From NCBI GenBank assembly GCA_947184155.2, contig CAMXCT020002057.1, forward strand, positions 362,501 to 426,500: a DNA stretch of 64,000 bases. The letters are read 5' to 3'. This document shows, piece after piece, positions 54,481 through 64,000 of the stretch (positions are counted from its first letter, which is position 1; every line of letters starts with the position of its first letter). The translations under genes and the position numbers were made by a program. Source of the DNA: Cladocopium goreaui (Eukaryota; Sar; Dinophyceae; Suessiales; Symbiodiniaceae). The notes under the pieces were generated by a model. That model was not told where the DNA came from and did no database searches. It saw nothing but the letters and a program-made list of their open reading frames with translations.

Positions 54481-55389
54481 AGTGCATTGCATGACTCGGG
54501 CCCATCCTTACCAGAAAGAAGGGAGAGAAAGTACGTCAAAGTCATAGAGTCATAGGGATGAGCAGTGAGCAGTGAAAAGCGATGAGACTACGATGAAGCT
54601 ATGAAACATCGTGAAACATCAGAAGGCAAGAAGTAGAGCAAGACCAGAGTTTCAGGATCATCGGCGACACGGAACAATGCAACAGATCCAGTTTGCTGAT
54701 CAAACGGTGGTGGTATCAATTAATTCGTCGCGAGTTCAAGTCAGAAATTTGAGCCCCTTAGTCGTGTGCAGGAGTTTGACCACCGTGGGTGCCTGAGGAA
54801 CTCTCACAAAGCAAATTAGTTTCTCTGAAAATAGGGTACCTCCACCCCAAAAATCCCATGGTTCATGTTGGTTTATCCTCATTTTAGATCATTTTAGCCC
54901 ATTAAAGTGTTAAAAGCTATTTTGAAGTATTTTGGATTATATAATTTTATTTTCAGACGAATCTAACAAACCTTGGTTGTCGTAGAGTCCTGAGGCGTGG
55001 ACCTTCCGCGACATAGCAAACTCCTGGAGCAGGTCAATGCCACTTGTCTCAGATCAGTTGAGATCAGTCGTCAAGCGAAAGTGGCGTGTCTACGTTCAAC
55101 ATGTCATATTTGTACATGTTATATAAGATACATATTAGATACATGTTTAATCAAGGTATATCAAGGTACATGTTTAAATATTTCAATGACAGTTCCAGTA
55201 CGTTTCACGGTTGCTTGGCACACTCCAAGGTCACCACATTGATTTCCGCTGAACAAGTCGTGTTGGCTATTCAGCAGGTTCGGCAGATGCGTTGAATCGT
55301 CGTTTTCTGCACATGACAATGGTACGCTGCACTGGCGTTTGCTCTTTTTCATCACCAAACTTCTCTACCGCATTTGCATACATTTGCGG

Positions 55390-55550
55390 TGTTGGCATGA
55401 TGAATTGAAGAAGTACATCGGGCAGCCCAAAAGAGTGATGAGATCAAATCAGCGAGCTTACGGCAGGAAATGCGCAGTGCTGGCAGGAGCTGGGGATTCA
55501 ATTCTGCAAACACAAAGGGGTCTGCGCAAAATCCTCTACCCCCAGTGATA
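55390..55550 (+). other. Open stretch, weak exon candidate
   Basis: About 53 codons reading ELKKYIGQPKRVMRSNQRAY and ending TGA, but an alternative frame over the same bases is also open, so the coding frame is undecided. Confidence 0.2.
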
Positions 55551-55904
55551 GTTTCGACAAAATGGCCCTGAAAGTGGCCCTTCACACCCTGAAGGATGTC
55601 CAACACCCTGGAATCTGGACGTGAACTTTCTACTGTGGTGCCTTGTTTGAGTTGCTGGTGAGGTCATGGGTAGTACATGGTCACATCATCTGCCAATTTC
55701 AAAACAGAACGTAGGCCCTGTGTAGGCAATGTTTGGGACACGAAAGATCCTAAGGCATCCTTGGATCTCGAATGTTGACCCAACTCTTTCCATGAACTTA
55801 AATCTTTTTCTTCCAAACTTGAAAATGTGGATTCCAGATTGCAGAATCTTGCGTTGAGGCGTTTGTAGACTCCCTGCACAGGCTTGACTAGAATGGCTGT
55901 AATG

Positions 55905-56175
55905 TATACTGCAGTATATTACAATATAATATCGCATAATAAAGATTAATAAAGTACAATAAAATATAGTAAAATACAATATCGCAAAATAAAGCACAGT
56001 AAAGTACGATAAAGATCGATAACGTATCACTATAAAGTACAGTGTAGCGTATGTATAATATATAATATATGTATAATTATGTACATTATATATATATATA
56101 GTATTATCATTGTATTATCTAATATTATATTATCTTATTCAGTATATTATATTATACTATGATTATAATGGATTA
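55905..56175. repeat. AT-rich low-complexity tract
   Basis: TATAATA, AATAAAG and ATATAT units over about 270 bp with no gene. Confidence 0.8.
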
Positions 56176-56374
56176 TATTATATTATACTAATATACTAGT
56201 ATATCTACAAATGTCTACAATGGGTTTCCACAAAAATCTCCGAGGCCTTTGATCTCGCCGCCTTTACGAACAGTGCTGGACCGTGGCTCACCTCAATGGA
56301 TCATGGCCATGGTTAAGTTGTCCGAAACGAGGGTGCACCAAGATCCCAGGTCTTTTAACGTCTTACTTAATATA

Positions 56375-56515
56375 CCTATATATATACATATATATTAAAA
56401 AAATATATATATATAATACAGTATATATATAATACAGTATATATATACACTTATTTATTTATATACACTTATATACATTTATATACATTTATTTATTTAT
56501 TTATTTATTTATTTG
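56375..56515. repeat. (TA)n / TTTA microsatellite
   Basis: TATATA tracts with a duplicated ATATAATACAGT unit, ending in ATTT tetramers just before the next exon candidate. Confidence 0.85.
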
Positions 56516-56619
56516 ATACATGGTTTTATTTGTTTTCTCGCTCAAAATACCCTACCAATTGCGACATCCCCCAGTTTTCAACGAAGCTGCAAGCCACTCA
56601 GCACGATCTCGGATTTCAG

Positions 56620-56787
56620 GTACACACTCAATGAGATCTACCAGACATTCAGCTTCTGCGACAAGATCCAGAGCATCCAAGACCATGCCACCAAGGAGGG
56701 CAAAGTGAGCCACTTCCCCCCAAATGATCAAAATGGCTGGCTAGAGAGACTTTGGAACTGTGACCCAGATGATATACCGGACAAACT
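56620..56787 (+). CDS. Candidate internal exon, function unknown
   Basis: After the acceptor GGATTTCAG the frame reads YTLNEIYQTFSFCDKIQSIQ, GKVSHFPPNDQNGWLERLWN and DPDDIPDKL, ending at a canonical GTAAGT donor. Both splice sites and the composition support a real exon. The family is not recognised and neighbouring exons were not found. Confidence 0.5.
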
Positions 56788-59700
56788 GTAAGTTGAACAT
56801 TTTTGGCATGAACTATTTGTCGTGTCTAATAACTTTAAAAAGAATTGGTCACAGAGCACGTCTATAAAGCATCAGGCGGTTGGTTCAAGTCCCGTAAGTT
56901 TAGAAATCAGTCCTCGCTAGCACTTAAGATACTTAAGTGATCTTAAGTGCAAGTGACAGGTCGCTGTAGTATGCTGTAGCTATCTGTAGCTGTTGAGACC
57001 GGGTTGTACAGAGTGCACCGCACCGAAGAGTCCCTTACTCCCTTGGCTCCAGGAGCTCCAGCGCCGGCTCCACATGCCTGGCATGTTTGGTTTCTGCGCC
57101 AAGGCTTCGCACAGCTCGATGTAAAGTAGCCATGCCATCCCATCGATCCCATGCCAACGTGGAACACATTTCAATTGATTTCAACATCCAAACGATGCAG
57201 CATACAGCATAAAACAGGGGAAATGGATCCAAGTGGAGTTTAGTCAAAAGCCCTCTGCGCACGGCTTCTCACAGGCGGTTCCGACGCTTCATGCTGAAGG
57301 TTCACTTTGGAGTACTTGCGCTACGCTGTTGAACGAGGATGAGGCCATGATGTCACTGCTGGACATGTGGCAGATCCAGAGTTGGTAGAGTTGACTCAAA
57401 AACCAATTGAAGCAGATGGCGATGAGCTCGTGAATTAGATGCAGAATGAATAGGATGATTAGGATGTGTTGATTGACATATATTGACATCAAACATTGCC
57501 ACTCTGAATGACTATGGATGGATCTGGGCTGCAGGTGAAACCAAAGCCTGAAGATGGCATGGAGTCAGCCTCCATCGAGGAGTGTTGTGTCAGCAACTGT
57601 GGCAACTCGCGATCGCCTTGCCAGTGAAACATCATGGTTCTTTCTTTCCGGTCTTACCCACGGGTGTTGGTTTGGACACTTCATCCTTATCAAATTTTTC
57701 ATCATGGCCGTTGTCTTTGTCCCCTCTCAAATTTTGTAGCTTGTCACCCCGACATCGCGTCTTAATGTCGTTGCAAGTTGGCACATGCATGAGAAATCTT
57801 GAACCCGGGTGAACGAACATGGACTCTGCTATGAAATTGGTGGCCGTGCACGGCTGTATCTTTTTGAATGTCACAAGAGATGTGCAGCTGAGCGGTGTTA
57901 ACCAATCCATTTAATAGAAAGACAGTGGTCTGTCTGACACTGCAGAACTGGACCATGACATCACATAACATCCATGACTTGAGCCTGGTTCATGAGCGAG
58001 AGAGACTCAGACGGATTGTGGGAAGATTCTCAGCGATCCATTGAGGAGGAAGCCGAGCTAGGATCCCATGCCAGAGAAAGGCAGGAATGCCGTGAGATGC
58101 CGTGAGTATGCATGATGTGACATGATGTGGCAAAGCGATCAATTCTTTCCTGCGACTGTGGTACCTACTACAAGCGCGGACGCATCTTGTCATGTTCAGA
58201 CTTGTCTATAACATTCCTGAGAAGAAAGAATGTCCCAAAATAACCATCCCAAAGGATCCCAAAGAACCCGAAAGGTATATATGTATAATTATATATATAA
58301 TATATAGATAAGGTATATATAATATAATATATGATATGATATAATATAATGTATATATATATATATATTATACATATGCAAAGTGCATATCCTGTGGTGT
58401 TTGGAGCCCATTTGGGCCAGGTGGACACCTCCAAATCGTGAAGAGATGCAACTCTTCCTTCGTGCCGGGGCGCACCTGAACCACCCGGATGATGGAGGGT
58501 CGATGCCCTGGGAATCTACAGAATCCCAATGGGAGCACCGTGCGGAGCACCTGTGAATTCATCAACAATTCATCAATTCATCACACGTGAATTCTGAGAT
58601 TTATTTTATCCAGATTTTTTGCGAATTCTGACTTGGCAACAAGATGCCAGTATCTCCCAGTATTTTTCACGTTGATTCCGATTTCTAGTGCTAGCATTGC
58701 TACAGTCGTAAGATGCCAACCAGTCCGGACCAGTGACTCCGCTGAGGGAGACCGTTTTGATGGTGGCTTGTCGGGCAACGCATGCCGCGTTTGCTCCATC
58801 CTGCCCACAGCTTTCTTGAAGCAACCGACAGTTGCAGCTTCCAATTTAGAAGCTGAGTGTGGAACACGAACTCTATGGAATTGTTTAGAATGAAGGGCAT
58901 AGAAAAGGCAACCTGATACATCAACGAACCCCATCTGAAGCTTTGAGTCCTCATGAATTTTCGCAGATTGACAAGTCATCACATGATGCCCCATATGATT
59001 CAATATGATGCAATATGATTCAACATGACTCAATATGACTCAATATCAATCAAGGATCATCAATATGATGCCCAACATGATATGAGTAACCGACAAAATT
59101 ATTGCAATACTAACTTAGTTTTGCTCCGCCTTGGCCTTTCTGAGGTTGCACAAAACGTTCATAACCGATAGGGAACGACTATTTTGTGCATGGTATCAAA
59201 TTTAACAAATAATTTTGCCCGCTACTCGTATGCCCCCCACTTGTCCCTTGAGTATCCTTTTGTTGGACGAAGATCATAAAGTCACGCCAGGCAGCCTGCC
59301 TCTGGGCCTCTGAGGAGCCAGTGAAAAACCGAGCTTCGTAGCTGATCAGATCTTTTTACGCTTGATCCATTGAGACTTCCTTGAGACTTTCTTGAAACTT
59401 TCTTGGATTTCTGGGAGGAGCCAGAAACTCAGCCAGATTGGAACACCGCTCATCCCCAGGTGCCGGAAGTATCCGGAAGTGGTATCGGTTGTTTGCGCTT
59501 TGTCAGGCTCTAAAGTGCAACGCTACTAGTTGGGCTTCCCGATTCCTCGGATGAGCTATAGTGAAAAGAATTGTGAAAAGTATTTTATAAACTAAAACAT
59601 CACGAATTACAGATGACAGGAGTCAAACCTTCATAGTTCATAGTCGCAGATTCATGCCAATGACATCCAATGAAAAATACAACACACAATCAATAGGAAT

Positions 59701-59956
59701 TGAATATACAAACCAACACAAACGTACAAAGTCAGCTTGCCAGAGAAATTGGAGCAGCTTATTTTTATGGTATCCATGATTGCTCAGGATGTGGCCTTTG
59801 CTGAGACTGTCAGCTGCGTCTGTGAGGAGGCAAGTCTTGGGTGCTTTTGTGATGTCGGGATGCCTGCATTTTGCTGAGTGAAAGTTGGGATTGCAATGAT
59901 TACATTAGATACATCAGCGTCCTTGGTGGATTGCACATGTTTGCCTCAGAATTCAA
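56788..59956. other. Mostly non-coding, AT-rich
   Basis: No supportable gene. 58440-58555 contains a frame reading QLFLRAGAHLNHPDDGG, which resembles an ankyrin repeat end but stands alone. (TA)n tract at 58274-58372. Sequence 58990-59050 is built of CAATATGATT-like units. Confidence 0.4.
58274..58372. repeat. (TA)n microsatellite
   Basis: TATATA and ATAATATA units over about 100 bp. Confidence 0.85.
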
Positions 59957-59966
59957 GATGGCTCAA
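59957..59966 (+). other. Weak spliced-leader-like sequence upstream of the membrane-protein gene
   Basis: TGGCTCAA, the core of the spliced-leader 3' end, lies 15 bases before the ATG at 59981. Only eight bases match exactly, so this alone could be chance. Confidence 0.25.
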
Positions 59967-59980
59967 AAAAAACAAAGCAG

Positions 59981-60772
59981 ATGAGACTTGTTCCTTTTCA
60001 TCGGCATAGATGCTGTCTATTGTGCTTCGCAGCATGTTTGGCAGTGTATGTCTTTGCCGGGAGAGACTTTGCGGTGCCCCGGCATTGCAAGCCAAGCGGG
60101 CCAAGCAGAGCCACCAGACGCCTTGCACAAAGAGAGAGCCCTCTCCATATTGACCTGGACTCCAGTGTCAGCGCTGGACTGGTGGCAGGAACACTGAAAG
60201 GTTTCATGGTGGGTTCAGGGCAATACTTGTGGCTAATCTGGCAGCACCTCGGTAGTTGTCCGCAAACCCTCAAAGCTGACGCAGCAGCCCAGTACCTTCG
60301 ACCCTCAGAGAACTCGTTTGGAAGCTGGTGCCTCTCATGGTTTTCTTCGAGCTGGACCTTCTTCTTTGTGGATGTATTTCACAAACATATGATGGTGCAG
60401 GTTGCTTTACAAGTGACTGTGGGCAGTTTGTGCGCCATCTTTGTTCTTCAGCTCCTTTGGAGCATCTCCAGTCAGCAGCAAGGGCACATCTCAGAAGCCA
60501 GAATTGGCTTCAGGGCATGGAAAGCCGTCATTTCTCTTGTTTTTGCAGGGCTTGCGAGCAGGTTTCTCTGTCAATACACCCTGTCAAGATTCTGTGTTCA
60601 ATCTTCGTGGACCAGGCTGCCATACTATACTGAGGGGCATATACTATGTGCTGTGTCGTCCGTTCTGGGGGCAACGCTGACATGCTCTTCTTTGTCAGTG
60701 GTCTTTGCCCAGTGCCACAAGCTGCTGCAACGCAGGAGCGGCCAGGTTCCTGTTTCACAGAGTGGTGCATAG
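59981..60772 (+). CDS. Probable plastid-targeted multi-pass membrane protein, 263 aa
   Basis: A single-exon frame. Residues 10-26 (CCLLCFAACLAVYVFAG) form a signal peptide. Immediately after comes FAVP (residues 30-33), like the FVAP motif at the start of transit peptides in peridinin dinoflagellates, followed by an Arg/Ser-rich, acid-poor stretch to about residue 50. This is a typical bipartite plastid presequence. The mature part has hydrophobic segments at about 66-87, 117-133, 138-161, 180-200 and 221-244, so several membrane spans are likely. I do not recognise the family; a carrier or thylakoid or envelope membrane protein is possible. The gene has no intron, unlike its neighbours, and a weak spliced-leader-like sequence lies just upstream, so it may be a reinserted cDNA. 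Confidence 0.65.
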   Translation: MRLVPFHRHRCCLLCFAACLAVYVFAGRDFAVPRHCKPSGPSRATRRLAQRESPLHIDLDSSVSAGLVAGTLKGFMVGSGQYLWLIWQHLGSCPQTLKADAAAQYLRPSENSFGSWCLSWFSSSWTFFFVDVFHKHMMVQVALQVTVGSLCAIFVLQLLWSISSQQQGHISEARIGFRAWKAVISLVFAGLASRFLCQYTLSRFCVQSSWTRLPYYTEGHILCAVSSVLGATLTCSSLSVVFAQCHKLLQRRSGQVPVSQSGA

Positions 60773-62597
60773 CGCTCTATAGAAAGCACGAGGAATCATA
60801 GGAATTTGACGTGAAATTGTGTCTACAGAAGCCGGAAAGCCATCTTGCTGAAAGAGATGTGGCCCCGAGCTGAAGCATAATGTTGGATACAGAGCTCACG
60901 CTGCTGCCGTGTACAGCTGAAGTGAGGAAAAGACTACTACAGTTTCAAGTGTCCAAAGAGACAAATGCGCCAATGTGCTTGCTTGGCTTGCAGAATGTTC
61001 AGAAACGGAATATGCCAAGAGGGATGGCGATGATGCACGACATATATCAGCCAGGTACTTGTAGGTTGTTTTATGAGTGCCAAAGACACAGCTCTTTGTG
61101 AGATATGAAATGATGCTGCTTTGGTTGCAGACGACAGCTTTTGCGGCAGGCGCCCTCGACATGGTCGACGGAAGATCGGATCGGCAGGACACCAACGAAC
61201 TCCCTTGGAAGCAACGATTTTTTCTTTGCAATTTCATGACATGCAGTTTCACCTTTCATTCGTTGAAACAGCAACACCGATGTTTGTAGATGAGAGTACC
61301 TCGTTGGCATCATTTGTACCGTTCCACAAGTTGATGTTCTTCAGGGTTCGTACTGGCGTGGCTTGCAAGGACGCCATTGGGCCTCCTAGCAGAGGCGGGG
61401 GTTCAAATTGTGAATATCTCGAAGTCACGAAGTCCTGTATGCTTGTAGACTTTGCTTATCTTTATTTATCTTTATTATTCTTTATTTATCTTTATTTCAT
61501 CAAAACAGTAAGCGAAGCTTGCAGCTGCAGCAGCAATGTCGTGTATGTTTCCATATATTGCTTGTCGCTTCGACTGCGACTTGTAATGCCAATCTATGCC
61601 AATCTACTTGCCTCATTTTGTCATGAATGTTGGCCGAGAATCCAATTCCTACTTGCATAAGCTTTTGATATTGTTTTGCCTGGTAAGGCTATAGGCTTCT
61701 ATTCCTTTCACATATAGTTTGAAGGCAGGTAAAGATAGGTAAAGCCTCCCTGTTCAGCAGGTTTTTCAAGACAGCTTGCAGGGTATGGCCGGGGACCTAA
61801 CGAATCAAGATATATCAAGATGAATCAAGAGCCGAAGCTTTTGAAGATGCTGAAATACTCTAAATTTCTGCTTGCACGTTCTCTTACAACATTACGTGAG
61901 ATCCTGCAACTGGATTCGAGACATGTCGAGACTCTTTATCCGACTACGCATAGAATTGACGCCATTTGAAGATATTTGAAGCCTCTTGTTCTCGTAAGCC
62001 GCTGAGCTTTGGCACTTTGTCCATCTTTGTCTATCTTTGTCCATCTTTGTCCCGGCTTGTCCCAGGTTCCCATTGCAACGCCAGGAGCCAAGAAGCCAAG
62101 TGTTGGAATCTTTCGGCGTAGACCGTATGTGTTTTTTGCTCCAAATGTTCAGTTTGGGTCCCCGTGCTTTCCAGGCATTTAAAATCATTGAAACATGTAT
62201 GTTATATTGAAATGAACTCAACCAAGCAGTAACATCATAGTAAACCGTGCTCGTACATAGCTGGAAGCATTGGACGCATTGGAAGCATTGAGGCTCAGAG
62301 CATTGCTTGATGGTCTCAGCACGTGTTTCTCCAAAGCACCGAGCTCCATTATTTGGGCACTCAGGCAAGGCAGGTTTAGGATGTTTAGGACTGTGGCCAT
62401 TTGTGGCCTAGGCCTAGGTGTTGTCAATTGGTTCATGTTGTCACTGCGCCAGAGCCCTTGCCCGCATTTGTGACGTCACACGACACCCTGTCAAGGATAT
62501 TCAAGGATGTTGTTGCTTCATCAAGTGGCTTAAGATAAGCTTCTTTTAAAAGTTGTCGTTTGTTCCTGCTCTTATTCGTCTCTTCAGAATGTTGCAG
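60773..62597. other. Non-coding or unresolved, one weak candidate exon
   Basis: About 61130-61205 reads TTAFAAGALDMVDGRSDRQD after a CAG acceptor. The 179-codon frame over 61121-61660 has no motif and mixes in T-rich low-complexity sequence. Nothing else is supportable. Confidence 0.3.
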
Positions 62598-64000
62598 GTG
62601 TAGCGATTCTTTGCGAAACGCAGCTGAGACTTTGAGCCGCTTCTTCATCAAGGACTCTGCGACACGAGCACTGCACGGCAGGAAGACAGAGTTGGCGCAT
62701 GATGTGAGTGCTGAGTGGATCTAAATGATCAACAGCATACAGCATATCATGCGCATCTTACATCGTTCAAGTAGTACAGTGTCTGCATACACGTCACTAT
62801 ACGTCACTACACGTCTATATCATTCTATATACTTACTAAAAACACGTCTATATTGTTCATCATATTACGATTATTACGATACCTCAGGGCCTTGGCTTCA
62901 CATCTCGCAGGAGCAACTGACTTTGCCGGTTCAACTGACCCGACTATTGCTTTGGATGGAAGTGGTCATGGGTGGAGCCTGGGAGGTGGATCACATGTGG
63001 AAAGCGTGTAGAAAATCAATGAAAATCAGAAAGAAATCGGCTTAGGGCATCGTAGAAAATCAGAAAGACTACAGGATATTACAGGGATTCATCGATTCAT
63101 CAGGCGCATCTGGTTGTGTGGCTGTGGCCGATCATTTCCAACCTTGCTGAGCCTTGCTGCTGTGCCAGGCCAGCGAAGATCAGCGACACCTCACAGAAAG
63201 ATTGCTGATGGACTCGGTAACCCTAGTCTGCGCCCCAGCCGCCCCAGCCGCGCCGAGAGATGCTGAGATATTCAAACTCCAAGTCACTGGCAGAGCCAAG
63301 CCTCGGTGAAGTTCATGCGCCTTTATTGAATATATTGAATCTTGATGAACCTTGATTGTCCGTCTCCAAGGACATCGAGGACATCATGGATTCAGCAATC
63401 CGTCTTCGTGAGTTTTCCGACCAGGCATAATTTGCTGTGAGCCTGGTGGTGTTGCTGTTTGTTGCACTATGATCTTGGGGATGGCAAGATATGGCAAAGA
63501 TGCACAAGCTCTTCAAGCTTGATCATTCGAGTTTCTGACCGAAAGCTGACAGCTAGCCTTGGTGCAGATGGAGAAGAAAGTGGAGGAATGGGAAGCAGAA
63601 GAAGCAGAATTAAAGCTGGCGGAGTTCGAGGCAGAACTATGCAGAAAGTACATGTCCTGCACACTACATACTACATTTGAAACATGTTGAAACATGTTGA
63701 AACATGCGGGAGCAGGACTGTGCAGTTGAAATCATTCTATTTGAAGCTGCCAGTCACTGCCAGTCACTGCCAGTCACTGCCAGTCCACATCCTCCAGGCT
63801 CGGTGCGCAAAGAAAGCGAGCCAATACGAGGACCGCATCGCGCGCCTGGAAGCTGAAATCGCCCGGCGCGCTGGCAACTTGCAGTGTCCTGGCTGACTTG
63901 GCTCAGACATGTCTTGCAGAAATTCCAAGACTTGGAAAGGAGATAAACCAGATATAACCAGATTAAAACAGGCATCTTGGATCATCTTGGACAGATCAGA
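62598..64000 (+). CDS. Coiled-coil protein gene, partial, runs off the window
   Basis: Exons on the + strand with clear acceptors: 62598-62703 (NAAETLSRFFIKDSATRALH then GRKTELAHD, GTGAGT donor), 63169-63216 (ASEDQRHLTERLLMDS, GTAACC donor), 63568-63647 (KKVEEWEAEEAELKLAEFEA, GTACAT donor) and 63798 to about 63890 (SQYEDRIARLEAEIARR). A further exon at 62911-62970 is possible but its frame is ambiguous. The exons are strongly amphipathic with heptad-like Leu/Glu spacing, so the product is a coiled-coil protein. Function is unknown. The last exon joins are not phase-checked, because an exon may be missing between 63648 and 63797. Confidence 0.5.

Noticed and set aside
56830-56905. Possible tRNA, GGTTCAAGTCCC looks like a B box
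   Set aside because: The flanking bases do not form a T stem, and no A box or acceptor stem was found.
61121-61660. 179-codon frame as a gene
   Set aside because: It has no recognisable domain, and its second half is T-rich low-complexity sequence; an exon of about 75 bases is the most that can be supported.
62911-62975. Frame with DGSGHG resembling the His site of subtilisin-like proteases
   Set aside because: The following exon does not supply the expected continuation, an alternative frame is equally open, and the neighbouring exons are coiled-coil.

Overview
The window looks like nuclear DNA of a dinoflagellate, most likely of the Symbiodiniaceae type. The signs are: genes cut into many short exons; one intron that appears to start with GC instead of GT; fragments resembling the 3' end of the dinoflagellate spliced leader (TTTTGGCTCAAG) just upstream of start codons; a secreted protein family that I know from marine protists; a repeat often seen translated in Symbiodiniaceae gene sets; a peridinin-plastid style presequence with an FAVP motif; and every recognisable gene on the + strand. 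No rRNA, tRNA or CRISPR array was seen.

Layout. 1-10663: the 3' part of a GC-rich tyrosine-recombinase retrotransposon (DIRS/Ngaro/PAT-like) with a Gag-like ORF (CCCH zinc finger, possible OTU-type protease), a 2476-residue Pol ORF and a B1-A2-B2 split-direct-repeat end. Pol carries reverse transcriptase, RNase H, a degenerate C5-methyltransferase-like region, an RNA 2'-phosphotransferase (Tpt1/KptA) domain with its four catalytic residues, duplicated Cys/His motifs, two membrane segments and a tyrosine recombinase. 10664-16.7 kb: multi-exon TPR and FKBP-like (immunophilin-type) genes. 17.1-17.6 kb: a broken copy of the C-terminal part of ribonucleotide reductase large subunit. 19.8-23.7 kb: a seven-exon gene for a 938-residue secreted DOMON-type protein; its exon phases close exactly. 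23.9-29 kb: scattered helical exons. 29.5-32.6 kb: a recent tandem duplication with a 1089-bp unit. 33.6-34.0 kb: intronless ribosomal protein P1. 35.1-38.5 kb: a multi-exon gene of unknown function. 39-42.7 kb: repeat-rich (CTAATA, a Symbiodiniaceae dispersed repeat, a 52-bp minisatellite, long GATA tracts). 46.1-48.5 kb: a two-exon PPR-methyltransferase fusion. 48.5-59.9 kb: scattered candidate exons in AT-rich intron-like DNA. 60.0-60.8 kb: a single-exon, probably plastid-targeted membrane protein. 62.6-64 kb: exons of a coiled-coil gene running off the window.

The genes do not form an obvious pathway. The most unusual items are the Tpt1/KptA domain inside a retrotransposon polyprotein, the PPR-methyltransferase fusion, a spliced-leader-like sequence in the retroelement terminal repeat, and a widespread class of tandem duplications of almost exactly 10 bp in the non-coding DNA. 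Exon calls outside the well supported genes come from reading frames and AG acceptors only and are uncertain at their edges.
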